A stretch of DNA of 64,000 bases. It comes from CAVTQZ01 sp963737015 (GTDB lineage Bacteria; Actinomycetota; Acidimicrobiia; Acidimicrobiales; UBA8190). The notes under the pieces were generated by a model. It ran no database searches. It saw nothing but the letters and a program-made list of their open reading frames with translations, and was not told the DNA's origin. The stretch's first letter is position 1. Each line of letters opens with the position of its first letter. Where the stretch lies: the NCBI GenBank assembly GCA_963737015.1, contig CAVTQZ010000003.1:197694-261693 (forward strand), in the 5' to 3' direction. This document shows positions 44,288-53,421 of the stretch, piece after piece. Position numbers and translations under genes: made by a program.

Positions 44288-45120
44288 TGCTGATCTCCTT
44301 TCATCACGTTCTTGGCGCGCCGGCCCAGCAATCGGAGGATGCCTCTCAGGTCCTTGCTGGCCGTGGACACGATGTCGACGCGGCTGTCGTGATCCTCGAT
44401 CCAGTCCACGGGCACCTCGTGGATCCTCAGGCCCTCTCGATGCGCGACCGCAAGCAACTCGGTATCGAAGAACCATTCGTCGTCCCGGATCCGCGCAAGT
44501 AACCGGCGTGCGACACCCGCGTCCAAGGCTTTGAAGCCGCACTGCGCATCCGAGAGCGGGACGCGCAGAAGGAGCCTCACGAGAAGCACATAGGAACGCG
44601 AAATCAACTCGCGCTTCGCTGACCGCGTGACCCGGGCGCCTCGGCCCATTCGGGTCCCGATCGACATCGAGCTGTGCCCGGAGACGATCGGGGCGACGAG
44701 GGGCAGCAGCGCGTCGAGCGAGGTGGAGAGGTCGACGTCCATGTAGGCGACCACTTGCGCCTCGGACGCGCACCAGGCGGTGCGAAGAGCTCTCCCGCGA
44801 CCCCTCTCCTCGAGACGAAGCACACGGACCCCGTCAAGTTCTGCTTCGAGCCGGGACGCAATGGCGAAGGTCCTGTCGGTGCTCGCGTTGTCGACGATCG
44901 TTACCGTCGCCGCGAAGGGAAAGACGAAATCGAGATAGGAGCGCAGTCGCCAAATGCTCGATGCGAGGATCCGTTCCTCGTTGTAAACGGGCACCACGAT
45001 GTCGACCAACGGTGCGCCGCGAACCGGCGCACCGAGCTCCTCTCCGGTCTCTTGCAGTTCGGCAGGCGACTGCGCGGGGCCGAGCACCATGGCCGGAAGC
45101 GGCGCCTCCTCGAGAATCAT
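44284..45120 (-). CDS. Polyprenyl-phosphate glycosyltransferase (Alg5/DPM-like GT2)
   Basis: A 278-residue GT2 from ATG 45120. It has VDIVVPVYNEERILASSIWR, TVTIVDNASTDRTFAIA, VVAYMDVDLSTSLDALLPLV with DxD, SIGTRMGRGARVTRSAKREL and SDAQCGFKALDAGVARRLLA, the pattern of dolichyl-phosphate beta-glucosyltransferase. It lacks the C-terminal helices of larger relatives. Its stop overlaps the GT39 start (ATGA), so it probably makes the lipid-phosphate sugar that the GT39 enzyme transfers on the outer face. Confidence 0.85.
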   Translation of the reverse strand: MILEEAPLPAMVLGPAQSPAELQETGEELGAPVRGAPLVDIVVPVYNEERILASSIWRLRSYLDFVFPFAATVTIVDNASTDRTFAIASRLEAELDGVRVLRLEERGRGRALRTAWCASEAQVVAYMDVDLSTSLDALLPLVAPIVSGHSSMSIGTRMGRGARVTRSAKRELISRSYVLLVRLLLRVPLSDAQCGFKALDAGVARRLLARIRDDEWFFDTELLAVAHREGLRIHEVPVDWIEDHDSRVDIVSTASKDLRGILRLLGRRAKNVMKGDQQ

Positions 45121-45265
45121 TGTGGACAAGATCGGCCCTCTGCCTTTGTCCAGGCATACGCCTTCCTGGGAGCCCGCTGAAAACTTCGTCGCCTCATGTC
45201 TCACAGCGGGGACACAGACGGACCACAGTGGCGGTGTAAGAACCTTTGCGATCCTTCGAGCGGAG

Positions 45266-46844
45266 ATGGGGATGAAGAAAGACTCAGCCACCCAAGTGTC
45301 GCTTCGGACCCGGCTTCTCGTGGCCACGGCTGCGGTCGCGCTCGTCGCGCTGGTGGTGGCCGACTTCGTCACGTACGCGGAGCTGCGCTCCTTCCTCTAC
45401 GGGCAGATCGACCAGTCATTGGAGATGGCGCACATACCGGTCGAGTCCTCGATCAGTGGTCGTGGCGGAGGGCCTTCTCCACAGCCGGCGGGTCCTGGCC
45501 CGAACCAGCAGTTCTGCCCGGAGTTCAGCGGCATGCAGGTCAACACGCAGGGCTTGGCCGGGGGCACCGTCATAGAGGTCCGTAGCGCTTCGAACGCCAC
45601 CGTCTACCGCTGCGGCCTGGCACTTCCGGGACAGACTGCGGTCAACTATCCCGAGCTGCCGAGCCGGATCACAGGTTTTGCGGAAAACCCATCGGACTTC
45701 GGCGAGCCCACCGTCTACCTGACCGCCGCCGGTTCTTCAGGGTCATCGTCTTTTCGCGTGCCGCGCCTCGCTCCTGAGAGGCGGGTCGGCCCAGGGCAGC
45801 GAGCTCATCGTCGCCGTGCCCCTCACGTCCACCGCCGGAACGCTCCACCGGCTCTTCCTGTTGGAGGCGGCTGTTACCGCCGCGGCGCTGCTCGGCGCAC
45901 TGCTTCTCGGCTGGTGGCTCGTTCGGGTGAGCCTTCGTCCGCTTCGGCGCGTCGAACAGACCGCCGCGGCCATTGCACAAGGTGACATGACCGAACGGGT
46001 GCCCGGTGACACGGCGCGAACCGAGGTAGGCCGCGTCGCCCGGGCACTCAACGTGATGCTCGAGCGGATCGAGGGAGCCTTCGCGCAAAGGGACCGCACC
46101 GAAGCGGACCTGCGTGTCTCGGAGGAGCAGATGCGCCGATTCGTGGCGGACGCCTCTCACGAGCTTCGAACGCCACTCGCCGCCGTGTCGGCATACGCGG
46201 AGCTCTTCGAACGAGGTGCCTCTGAGCGACCGGAGGACCTCGCGCGGGTTATGGAGGGCATCAGGGGCGAGACCTCGAGGATGGGACAGCTCGTCGATGA
46301 CCTGCTGTTGCTCGCACGTCTCGATGAAGGGCGCCCGCTCGCGCAAGAGCCGGTCGACCTCGTCGAAGTATCTGCCGAGGCGGTGGAAACAGCCGCAACC
46401 GTCGCACCGTCGTGGCCGGTGCGGCTCGAGGCTTCGGGCCCTGTGGAGGTCGTCGGCGACCGAGCTCGGCTCCGCCAGGTCCTCGACAACCTCTTGTCGA
46501 ACGTACGGGCGCACACACCCGAGGGCACGAGCGCTGCGGTCGGCATCCGGGAGTCGGCCGGCGACGCCCTGGTCACGGTTTCTGACTCAGGCCCCGGGCT
46601 CACAGAAGACCAACGATCCCACGTGTTCGAACGGTTCTTCCGAGCCGATCCGTCCCGGTCGCGCTCACACGGTGGTGCAGGACTCGGCCTGTCGATCGTC
46701 GCTTCGATCGTCCACGCTCACGGAGGCGAGGTGGAGGCTTCCCGGCGCGAAGGTGGGGGGGCGTTGTTCACGGTACGGATTCCCCTTTTGGACCGCGCGG
46801 CCATGGCGAGCCGCGAGCAGGACGGTTTCACAGGCAATTCCTAG
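45266..46844 (+). CDS. Sensor histidine kinase (PhoR-like), one frameshift
   Basis: The first frame (ATG 45266 or 45272) gives a membrane helix (LRTRLLVATAAVALVALVVA) and an extracytoplasmic sensor region to about 45760. There one extra C breaks the frame; the second frame resumes with ELIVAVPLTSTAGTLHRL and runs on. It then has helix TAAALLGALLLGWWLVRVSL, a HAMP domain, H-box FVADASHELRTPLAAVSAYA (phospho-His), N-box LRQVLDNLLSNVRAH, G1 VSDSGPGL and G2 GGAGLGLSIV. All kinase motifs are intact, so the indel is probably a sequence error. No response regulator is adjacent; the PhoP-like gene at 57615 is a plausible partner. Confidence 0.85.
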
Positions 46845-46915
46845 CCCGCTCACCGATCGCTCCGAGCCTGCCCTGTTTTCATGCGGACAACAGCAGAGGC
46901 AAGGAGAAGACCCCG

Positions 46916-47914
46916 ATGTCCGACCACTGGACGCCAGCTGGACCCCCGTACGAGCGCGCCGGCTCAGAGCCGGCCACAAGCAGCTTCCCTGCCATCGGAA
47001 CCACCGCAGTCGTCGCCGTCGAACAGCGTTCGGCGATCGACTCTGCCACATCGATACTCAGGAACGAGCTCGAGAACATCGAGGTGACGTGCAGCCGGTT
47101 CAGAGACGACTCAGAGATAGAGGGACTCGCCAGGTCGAACGGCCGACCGACGAGGGTGAGCGCCTTGTTGTTCGAAGCGCTCGAGGTCGCGATCGACGTG
47201 GCCGAGCGCACAGCCGGTGCCGTCGACCCGACCGTCGGCGTCGCGATGTCGAACATCGGATACGACCGGGACTTCGACGAGCTGTCGGACTGCGACGTCG
47301 AGGTCGAAGACCTGCCTCGCCACGTCTTCGGGTGGTGGATGATCGACCTGGACTCGAGGCGCAGGACCGTCGCGGTCCCCCGGGGGATACGGCTCGACCT
47401 CGGAGCCACGGCCAAAGCTCTCGTGAGCGACAGGGCGGTAAGGAGGATCGCCGACGCGACGGGTGCCGGGACTCTCGTGAGCATCGGCGGCGACGTGGCG
47501 GTCGCAGGTGCGGCTCCCGAAGGAGGATGGGCCATAGGGATCGCCGTGGACTCTGCCGCCCCCACATCGATGGTCGACCAGGTCGTCTCGATCGAAGAGG
47601 GGGGGCTTGCGAGCTCGAGCACAGCCGTCCGCAAGTGGCGGCGTGCGGGACGCTCGTACCACCACATCATCGATCCTCTCTCGGGCTCCAGCGCCGAGCC
47701 CTACTGGATTCTCGTCTCGGCTACCGGGCGGACCTGCGTCGACGCAAACGCAGCCTCGACCGCTGCCGTCGTCTGGGGACGCCACGCCCCTGCGAAGCTC
47801 GAGTCGCTCGGGCAGCCGGCACGCCTGGTTCGTTTCGACGGATGCGTCGTGACCGTGAACGGTTGGCCGGCCGAAAAGGTGGCCGGCCGTGAACCAGAGG
47901 TCGTTGGCCTGTGA
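46916..47914 (+). CDS. apbE: FAD:protein FMN transferase
   Basis: A 332-residue ApbE-family protein. It transfers FMN from FAD to a Thr of FMN-binding redox proteins. Visible are PAIGTTAVVAVEQ, ELENIEVTCSRFRDDSEIEG, VDPTVG, LDLGATAKALVSDRAVRRI, SIGGDVAVAGAAPEGGWAIG, EEGGLASSSTAVRKWRRAGR with YHHIIDPLSG, and CVDANAASTAAVVWG. No lipobox is present, so it is cytoplasmic or unanchored. It is followed with a 4-nt overlap by a ferric-reductase-like protein, and together with the NuoF-like gene suggests a flavin-based electron-transfer unit. Confidence 0.9.
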   Translation: MSDHWTPAGPPYERAGSEPATSSFPAIGTTAVVAVEQRSAIDSATSILRNELENIEVTCSRFRDDSEIEGLARSNGRPTRVSALLFEALEVAIDVAERTAGAVDPTVGVAMSNIGYDRDFDELSDCDVEVEDLPRHVFGWWMIDLDSRRRTVAVPRGIRLDLGATAKALVSDRAVRRIADATGAGTLVSIGGDVAVAGAAPEGGWAIGIAVDSAAPTSMVDQVVSIEEGGLASSSTAVRKWRRAGRSYHHIIDPLSGSSAEPYWILVSATGRTCVDANAASTAAVVWGRHAPAKLESLGQPARLVRFDGCVVTVNGWPAEKVAGREPEVVGL

Positions 47915-48513
47915 GCTCGACCGCTTTCTGGTACACCACCCGGGCTACCGGCCTCGTTGGTCTGCTCCTGCTGAGCGCGACGATGGTGCTCGGGATCCTC
48001 ACGGCCAACCGCGCCTCCACTCGCAACTGGCCGGCTTTCTCGTTTCAGGAGCTTCACCGGCGGATCGCGCTCATGGCCGTGGTGCTGCTTGGGATCCACG
48101 TTCTCACGAGCGTCCTGGACACCTATGTGAACATCGGCTGGGCGTCGATCCTCGTGCCATTCACGTCGCGTTACGACCGACTCTGGCTCGCCGTCGGCAC
48201 GATCAGCGTCGATCTGATGCTGGCCGTCACGGTTTCCAGCCTCCTGCGCCACCGGATCGGCGCGAAGACGTGGAGGGCGATCCATTGGATGGCCTATCTG
48301 AGCTGGCCGATCGCGCTCGCCCACACCTTCGGCATGGGGACTGACATGGGGACGCGCTGGGCCATCGCTCTCGCTACGGGATGCATCGTCGCGGTCGCAG
48401 CCGCTGTGGTCGCTCGCCTGTACCTACGCGTCGCAGAGCGCCGACGGGCTGCGCTCGTCGCCAGCGCACCGATCGTCTTGCGCCACCTTCCCGTCAGACG
48501 CGGCGGCGGTTGA
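47911..48513 (+). CDS. Ferric-reductase-like transmembrane protein
   Basis: A 200-residue protein from GTG 47911 (overlap GTGA with apbE). Helices: TTRATGLVGLLLLSATMVLG, LHRRIALMAVVLLGIHVLTS, LWLAVGTISVDLMLAVTVSS, IHWMAYLSWPIALAHTFGMG and ATGCIVAVAAAVVARLYL. Candidate heme b ligands are His in ELHRRI, GIHVLT, AIHWMAY and LAHTFG, as in the ferric-reductase/MsrQ domain. It probably carries electrons across the membrane for the flanking flavin and Fe-S proteins. Confidence 0.83.
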   Translation: MSSTAFWYTTRATGLVGLLLLSATMVLGILTANRASTRNWPAFSFQELHRRIALMAVVLLGIHVLTSVLDTYVNIGWASILVPFTSRYDRLWLAVGTISVDLMLAVTVSSLLRHRIGAKTWRAIHWMAYLSWPIALAHTFGMGTDMGTRWAIALATGCIVAVAAAVVARLYLRVAERRRAALVASAPIVLRHLPVRRGGG

Positions 48514-48518
48514 AAGGG

Positions 48519-49808
48519 ATGCCGATGAACACCCTTTTGCCCTCCCGATCGAACCTTCTCGCAGCGTGGCATTCACGGCGGACCTCCGACCTCGCCGGCC
48601 ACGTCGAGCATCACGGTCCGCTTCCTCTTCCCGACCGAAGCGACTCGTCTTGGGCGCGACGCTTCGCACGATTGCTCGACGAAGCCGGCCTCCTCGGTCG
48701 CGGAGGTGCATCGTTTCGTTCTGCGAGCAAGCTGGAGCACCTGCACTCGCGAGGAGGAGCGGCCACTCTGGTCGTGAACGCAATGGAAGGCGAGCCCGCC
48801 AGCATGAAAGACCGCGTCCTTCTTGAGCTTCGCTCCTCACCTCGTCCTCGACGGCGCGCAGCTTCTGGCGCTGGCAGTGGGAGCGCAGCGGATCGTCATA
48901 TGCGTGTCCGACGAGAGTCGAGACGCTGCCAATTCGGTCTCCAACGCCATCAGCGAGCGGTCGCGGACTGCTCTGTCCCCGGTTTCGGCGGAGGTCGTCC
49001 TCGCCCCCGCTCAGTACATATCCGGCGAGGAGTCCGCCCTCGTCTCCTGGCTGAACGGGGGCGGGGGCGTCCCGAAATTCCGCCCGGACAAGTCCGAGCC
49101 GCTTCTGATCGGGCGGCATCGTGCGTTGGTACACAACGCGGAGACCGTCGCCCACATGGCGCTCATCGCCCGCCACGGACCGGCTTGGTTCAGAGACAGC
49201 GGCTGCGGCGACGGTTCGGGAACTTGTCTCGTCACCGTGTCGGGAAGCGTCGAGCACCCCGGCGTCTACGAGGTGCCCTTCGGAAGCCCGATCGCCTCGA
49301 TCGTGCAGCGGGCCATGCCGAGCGGGTCTCCGGCTGCGGTCCTGGTCGGCGGCTACGGCGGCAGCTGGGTCGGCCCGGAGCACCTCGAGACCCCGTACTC
49401 ACCGGCTGAGCTTGGCCGAATCGGGGCGTCGGCGGGCCCGGGGGTCCTGGTGGCGATCGACGATACGGTCTGCGGCCTGGCCGAGACTGCTCGGATCGCG
49501 CGTTACATGGCGAGCCAGAGCGCGGGACAGTGCGGGCCTTGCGTCTTCGGGCTGCCCGCCGTGGCCGACGATCTCGCACGTGTGGTCGACGGGGTGATCG
49601 ACGAGCACCTCGCGCTGGCGAATTCTCGTGCGCCTCGGCGTCGTCGAGGGCAGAGGAGCGTGCCGGCATCCCGGACGGTGCGGTGCGCGTCGTGCGCAGT
49701 GCATTGTCGGTCTTCGGTGAGGATCTGGAGAGGCATCTCGCCGGAGCGCCGTGCTCGCGACGTACGAGGCCGACCGTCTTGTCGTTCAGGCCTGAGCGAC
49801 CTCGGTGA
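48519..49808 (+). CDS. NuoF-like NADH-binding/Fe-S oxidoreductase, several frameshifts
   Basis: The starting frame gives LLDEAGLLGRGGASFRSASK, the FMN/NADH-binding glycine motif, and VVNAMEGEPASMKDRVLL. A one-base shift near 48822 leads to SFAPHLVLDGAQLLALAVGA and the SLBB-like CLVTVSGSVEHPGVYEVPFG with QSAGQCGPCVFGLPAVADDL (Fe-S Cys region). Near 49620-49665 two further shifts are needed to read RLGVVEGRGACRHP and then DGAVRVVRSALSVFGEDLER, HLAGAPC (end 49808). Each step makes sense as a NuoF/HydB-type protein, so these are probably indel errors or a recently dead gene. It would pass electrons from NAD(P)H to the membrane partner upstream. Confidence 0.78.
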
Positions 49809-50602
49809 TGACCGCTCGCCTGTGCCTGGACGCCCAGATCCTTCCCGTTGCGTAGCAAAGCGCGCTCGATGGTCCCGACGAAGAAGCCGATCGGCCAGTT
49901 CGTCTCGTACGAGAGAGCAATGCCACCCCATACGGTGCCGAGCGCCATGCAGATTGAGAGCACGATCGCAAGCTGAGGCCTATCGGTGAAGGAGCGCGCG
50001 GCTGCAGGTGGGCCGATCATCAGGCTGAAGATGAGGAGCGCTCCGACCACGGGCACCGTCATGGCCGTGGCGAGGCCCAATACGACCAGAAAGGCAATCT
50101 CCATGCGGCTGGTGCTCACTCCTCTCGCCTCGCCGATCTCAGGAACGAGTGAGGTGAGCATGAGCGGCCTGTAGAGAACGACGACGGCGCTCACCGAGGC
50201 CACGGCGAGGATGGCGACCGGCAGCAATTCGTTGGTGCCTACGCCGAGGACCTCCCCGAACAGCAGAGCATAGATCTGGGGCTCGTACTCGTTGCTGCGA
50301 CTCAAGAACACCGCACCGAGCGCAAGCATCGTGACGAGCGCCAAGGCCGTTGCGACGTCGTGGCGACCGCGCTTTGAAATAGTCCCGATTCCCAAAGCTG
50401 CGAGCACCGCGAAAAGCCCCAGCCCGACTAGCTCGTTGATGCCGATCAAATTGGCAGCCGCAGCACCGGCGAACGCGCCGTTTGGTATCGCGTGGGCCGC
50501 GAACGCAGATCCGCGCAACACCACGAAGAAGCCGATCACCCCTGCGATCACCGCCACGATGCTCGACACGATCCAGGCGTTCGTCATGAAGCTCGAGAAC
50601 AT
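49792..50602 (-). CDS. Metal ABC transporter permease (ZnuB/MntB-like), probable C-terminal frameshift
   Basis: The membrane protein starts at ATG 50602 and has about eight helices: TNAWIVSSIVAVIAGVIGFF, then FVVLRGSAFAAHAIPNGAFA (ABC-3 signature), HDVATALALVTMLALGAVFL, LPVAILAVASVSAVVVLYRP, FLVVLGLATAMTVPVVGALL and IFSLMIGPPAAARSFTDR. The frame would run far into the antisense of the NuoF-like gene. Moving one frame near 49860 instead gives ALCYATGRIWASRHRRAVIT and a stop at 49792, a more natural end. It is the last gene of the metal-transport operon. Confidence 0.82.
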
Positions 50603-50605
50603 CGC

Positions 50606-51502
50606 TCAGTGCCCTTTGGTCGAATCCGTACGCCGCTGCAAGTGCGAGATCGGACCGGACACGAGGTAGACAGCGACCACTATGGCGACGATGAAGAAGC
50701 TCACGGGCAGGGCCCTGTGACCGTGGCCCCAGTAGTAGCTGTCGTACGCCAGCAACACGCCGGCCCACGTGCTGGCGATTCCGATGGCGCAAGCTGCGAG
50801 CAACGCCCTCCCGAATCGTCTGAAGAGTCGCAGTGCCGTTGCTGCGGGACCCACGAGCAGTGCCGTGGAAAGGATCGCGCCGGTGGCGAGGGAGGAAAGT
50901 CCCACGGCGACGCCGAGAGCGCCCACGAAACAAACGCCCACCAGGCGATCGTCGACGCCACGGGCTACGGCGAGCTCAGGGTTCACCGAGCTCAGGAGGA
51001 GCCGGCGATACACACAGGCGATCGCGACGAGCGTCGCCGCTCCGAGTCCGAGTACCAAGAGGATGGTGGCGCCGTCGATGGTGAAGATGGAGCCGAACAG
51101 AATCTGTTGGGTGGCGCCGGTCGTGGCGCCCGTCGTGGTGTCGAAGTACAGCACCAGGGCTGCGAGACCGATCGCCGCGCCGAGAACTATGCCCGTCGCA
51201 AGGTCGCGGCCGCGTACACGTCTTACGCCGATTAGATCCATGACCCCGCCCCCGAGCGCGCCGAAAATCACAAAACCGGTAAGCGGACTCAAGCCGATCA
51301 GCAACGCGGTCGAGCCGCCCGCCGTGGTCACGTCGGTCAGGGCGTGCCCGGCGAAGGACTGGCCCCGCAGGACGGCAAACCCACCGACGACCGCGGATAC
51401 GACCGCCGCTGCGCCCCCGACGACAGCGGCCACATGGACCGGTTCGCTCGAGAAGAAGCCGGGCTCGACGATCGACATGACGATCCGATGGAGGATGCTC
51501 AA
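50606..51502 (-). CDS. Metal ABC transporter permease (ZnuB/MntB-like)
   Basis: A 298-residue ABC-3 permease from TTG 51502, which overlaps the ATPase stop and has GGAG upstream (ATG 51478 is possible). Helices include VVGGAAAVVSAVVGGFAVLR, GQSFAGHALTDVTTAGGSTA (family signature), LLIGLSPLTGFVIFGALGGG, GIVLGAAIGLAALVLYF, LVGVCFVGALGVAVGLSSLA and TGAILSTALLVGPAATALRL. With the next gene it would form a heterodimeric pore for Zn, Mn or Fe. Confidence 0.88.
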   Translation of the reverse strand: MSILHRIVMSIVEPGFFSSEPVHVAAVVGGAAAVVSAVVGGFAVLRGQSFAGHALTDVTTAGGSTALLIGLSPLTGFVIFGALGGGVMDLIGVRRVRGRDLATGIVLGAAIGLAALVLYFDTTTGATTGATQQILFGSIFTIDGATILLVLGLGAATLVAIACVYRRLLLSSVNPELAVARGVDDRLVGVCFVGALGVAVGLSSLATGAILSTALLVGPAATALRLFRRFGRALLAACAIGIASTWAGVLLAYDSYYWGHGHRALPVSFFIVAIVVAVYLVSGPISHLQRRTDSTKGH

Positions 51503-52344
51503 CCTGCTCCGGTCAGGTGGTCGTGGGAGAGCGAATGGTCAGGTTCCTCCCGGCCTGCGATGACGAGTATGCGCCCGTGCACGTCGATGACGTCGACGTG
51601 GTGCCCGTAGAGGTTGCTAAGGACGTCGGCCCGGATGACTTCTTCAGTGGTCCCGCTCACTGCGCGACCCCCTGCGACGTAGACCACGCGATCCATGACT
51701 GGAAGAAGCGGATTGATCTCGTGAGCGGACAAGAGCACCGCCAGCCGGTAGTCGGAGACCAGACGGCCCAGCAACGCAACGATCTCCTGTCCGCTGTGCA
51801 GATCGAGATTGGCCAGCGGCTCGTCCAGTAGGAGTAGACGGGGTCGGCTGATCAGCGCGTGCGCGATGAGCACCCGCTGCTGTTCTCCTCCCGAAAGTGT
51901 GCCGACCCGCGCATCGGCATAGCCCTCCGCCTCCACGTCGACGAGGATCTCCTCGACAACCTCCATGCGCCGCTTCGATCTGATCGGAATGCCGAACCTG
52001 TCGCCGTCGAGACCGAGGGCTACGAGATCGCGTGCGCGAAGTGGTACGTCGGGATCCAACACGACTTTCTGGGGCACATAGCCGACGGAGAGGTTTCGCC
52101 TGGATCTGGGACGACCGAGGATGCGGACCTCGCCGGAGCTCGACCGGGCGAGACCGAGAATGGCCCTCAGCAACGTGGTCTTGCCCGCTCCGTTCGAACC
52201 GATCAAGCCCGTGAACTCGCCCGACCGGACGGCGAAGGTGACGTCGTCGAGCACTTTCCTCCCGGCCAGCAAGACGGTGAGGCCCGTGACCCCGAGCACC
52301 TCCCGCTGCTCGTCCGCGCCGGGACGCTCGAGCGCCGGGCTCAC
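51499..52344 (-). CDS. Metal ABC transporter ATP-binding protein
   Basis: A 281-residue ATPase from GTG 52344, just after the binding-protein stop; ATG 52371 would overlap it. Walker A GLIGSNGAGKTTLLRAILGL, Q-loop YVPQKVVLDPDVPLRARDLV, signature GTLSGGEQQRVLIAHALISR, Walker B LLLLDEPLANLDLHSGQEIV and H-loop AVLLSAHEINPLLPVMDRVV are all present. The extra C-terminal segment after VIRADVLSNLYGHHVDVIDV matches Zn/Mn transport ATPases. It powers import by the two permeases. Confidence 0.93.
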   Translation of the reverse strand: MSPALERPGADEQREVLGVTGLTVLLAGRKVLDDVTFAVRSGEFTGLIGSNGAGKTTLLRAILGLARSSSGEVRILGRPRSRRNLSVGYVPQKVVLDPDVPLRARDLVALGLDGDRFGIPIRSKRRMEVVEEILVDVEAEGYADARVGTLSGGEQQRVLIAHALISRPRLLLLDEPLANLDLHSGQEIVALLGRLVSDYRLAVLLSAHEINPLLPVMDRVVYVAGGRAVSGTTEEVIRADVLSNLYGHHVDVIDVHGRILVIAGREEPDHSLSHDHLTGAG

Positions 52345-52348
52345 GTCA

Positions 52349-53260
52349 TCAGAGGTGTTCGATCGAAACACCTTGTGAAACGGCTTTCTCGATGTCCTGG
52401 ACCTCCGCGAGCATCCAGGTCTGGAAGTTGTAACCCGAGGTGGGCATCGTCTCGTAAACGCCCACGACCGGGATCCCTGCCGCCTCGGCGCGGTGCAGGA
52501 TCGAGGAAGTGAGCGAGTCGACTACCTGCTGGTTGTAACAGAACACCTTCACTTCGTGCTTTGTGAAGAAGCTGTTCTCCAACGAGATGTCCTCAGGCGA
52601 GGGGTCGACCCCGTTCATGATGTCCGCCTGGAAGACGAAGGGTGTCAGGTTGTCGGCGTCCATCGCCTGGAGGAGGTAGTCGGCCACCGGTTCCGTCGTC
52701 GCAACCGGTGTGCCGCCATATTTTGCCTTGAAGGCGCTGATCGCCGCGAACAATGGCGCGAGCGAAGCTTCGAAGCTCTCGAGGTTCGATCGGAAGTAGG
52801 CCCCGTGCTCGGGTTGCAGCTCCGAAAGGTCTGTAGCGATGGCCCTCGCCACGACGGGCATCGTGTCCGGCGAGTACCACAGGTGTGGATTCGGAGTGTC
52901 GTCAGCGAGCCCGAGCAGGCGCTGCACGACGATCACCTTGCGTGTCGAGCTCGGCGACGCAGATTCGACCCTGTTCATGAACCCGTCGTATCCCAGTCCG
53001 TTCTGCACGATGAGCCCGGCGGCGCTCACTTCCTCGGCCACCCTCGGGCTCGACTCGAAGGTGTGCGGGTCGGTATTGGGGTCGTTCAAGATCGACGAGA
53101 CGTGCACGTATCGCCCACCGATCTGGGCGACGACGTTGGCGTACTCGTTTTCTGCGCCGATGGCGTTCACCACTCCCGACGCCGACGAGGCGGTCGCCGC
53201 AGCGCATCCGGCGGACAGCAGAACCACGCCGATCAACCCTGTCGCCGCGAGCCGACGCAC
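52349..53260 (-). CDS. Metal ABC transporter substrate-binding lipoprotein (ZnuA/MntA-like)
   Basis: A 303-residue protein from GTG 53260 (VRRLAATGLIGVVLLSAGCA): positive residues, hydrophobic core and lipobox LSAGC, so it is lipid-anchored. Cluster-9 features are VVNAIGAENEYANVVAQIGG, DPNTDPHTFESSPRVAEEVS (metal His), NPHLWYSPDTMPVVARAI (metal His) and the C-terminal ETMPTSGYNFQTWML. The Asp/Glu ligand set is not certain, so Zn or Mn cannot be distinguished. The long His-rich loop of ZnuA is absent. First gene of the operon. Confidence 0.9.
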   Translation of the reverse strand: MRRLAATGLIGVVLLSAGCAAATASSASGVVNAIGAENEYANVVAQIGGRYVHVSSILNDPNTDPHTFESSPRVAEEVSAAGLIVQNGLGYDGFMNRVESASPSSTRKVIVVQRLLGLADDTPNPHLWYSPDTMPVVARAIATDLSELQPEHGAYFRSNLESFEASLAPLFAAISAFKAKYGGTPVATTEPVADYLLQAMDADNLTPFVFQADIMNGVDPSPEDISLENSFFTKHEVKVFCYNQQVVDSLTSSILHRAEAAGIPVVGVYETMPTSGYNFQTWMLAEVQDIEKAVSQGVSIEHL

Positions 53261-53277
53261 GGGTAGGAAAGCTAATC

Positions 53278-53292
53278 TAAGACTGAGTCTTA
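53278..53292 (+). promoter_or_regulatory. Perfect palindrome upstream of the metal ABC operon
   Basis: TAAGACTGAGTCTTA, a 7-bp perfect inverted repeat around a single base, 18 bp before the binding-protein start. The sequence around it is AT-rich (promoter-like). It is a good candidate operator for a metal-sensing repressor of the DtxR/MntR or Fur/Zur type; which one is not determined. Confidence 0.6.
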
Positions 53293-53311
53293 TTACAAGT
53301 CCAAAAAGCGT

Positions 53312-53337
53312 GCGACCCCTTTCGCGGAGGGGGTCGC
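53312..53337 (+). other. Hairpin between divergent genes
   Basis: GCGACCCC (53312-53319) and GGGGTCGC (53330-53337) form a perfect 8-bp stem with a 10-base loop (TTTCGCGGAG), in the spacer between the ABC operon and the plus-strand SnoaL-like gene. It could be a leader structure, a terminator or a binding site. Confidence 0.5.
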
Positions 53338-53421
53338 CCGGCATTGACCGCCGCTTCCCGGCTGGGCATGCTCACGATGCGCATCGGACAGGACGAGCCG
53401 GTGCCACGGGGACGGTCGAAG

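Noticed and set aside
43124..44293. 389-codon plus-strand gene
   Set aside because: It is antisense to the well-supported GT39 gene; composition is charged and low-complexity, typical of shadows in GC-rich DNA.
46114..47892. 592-codon plus-strand gene
   Set aside because: It is an alternative frame across the kinase and apbE genes with an Arg/Ser-rich shadow composition.
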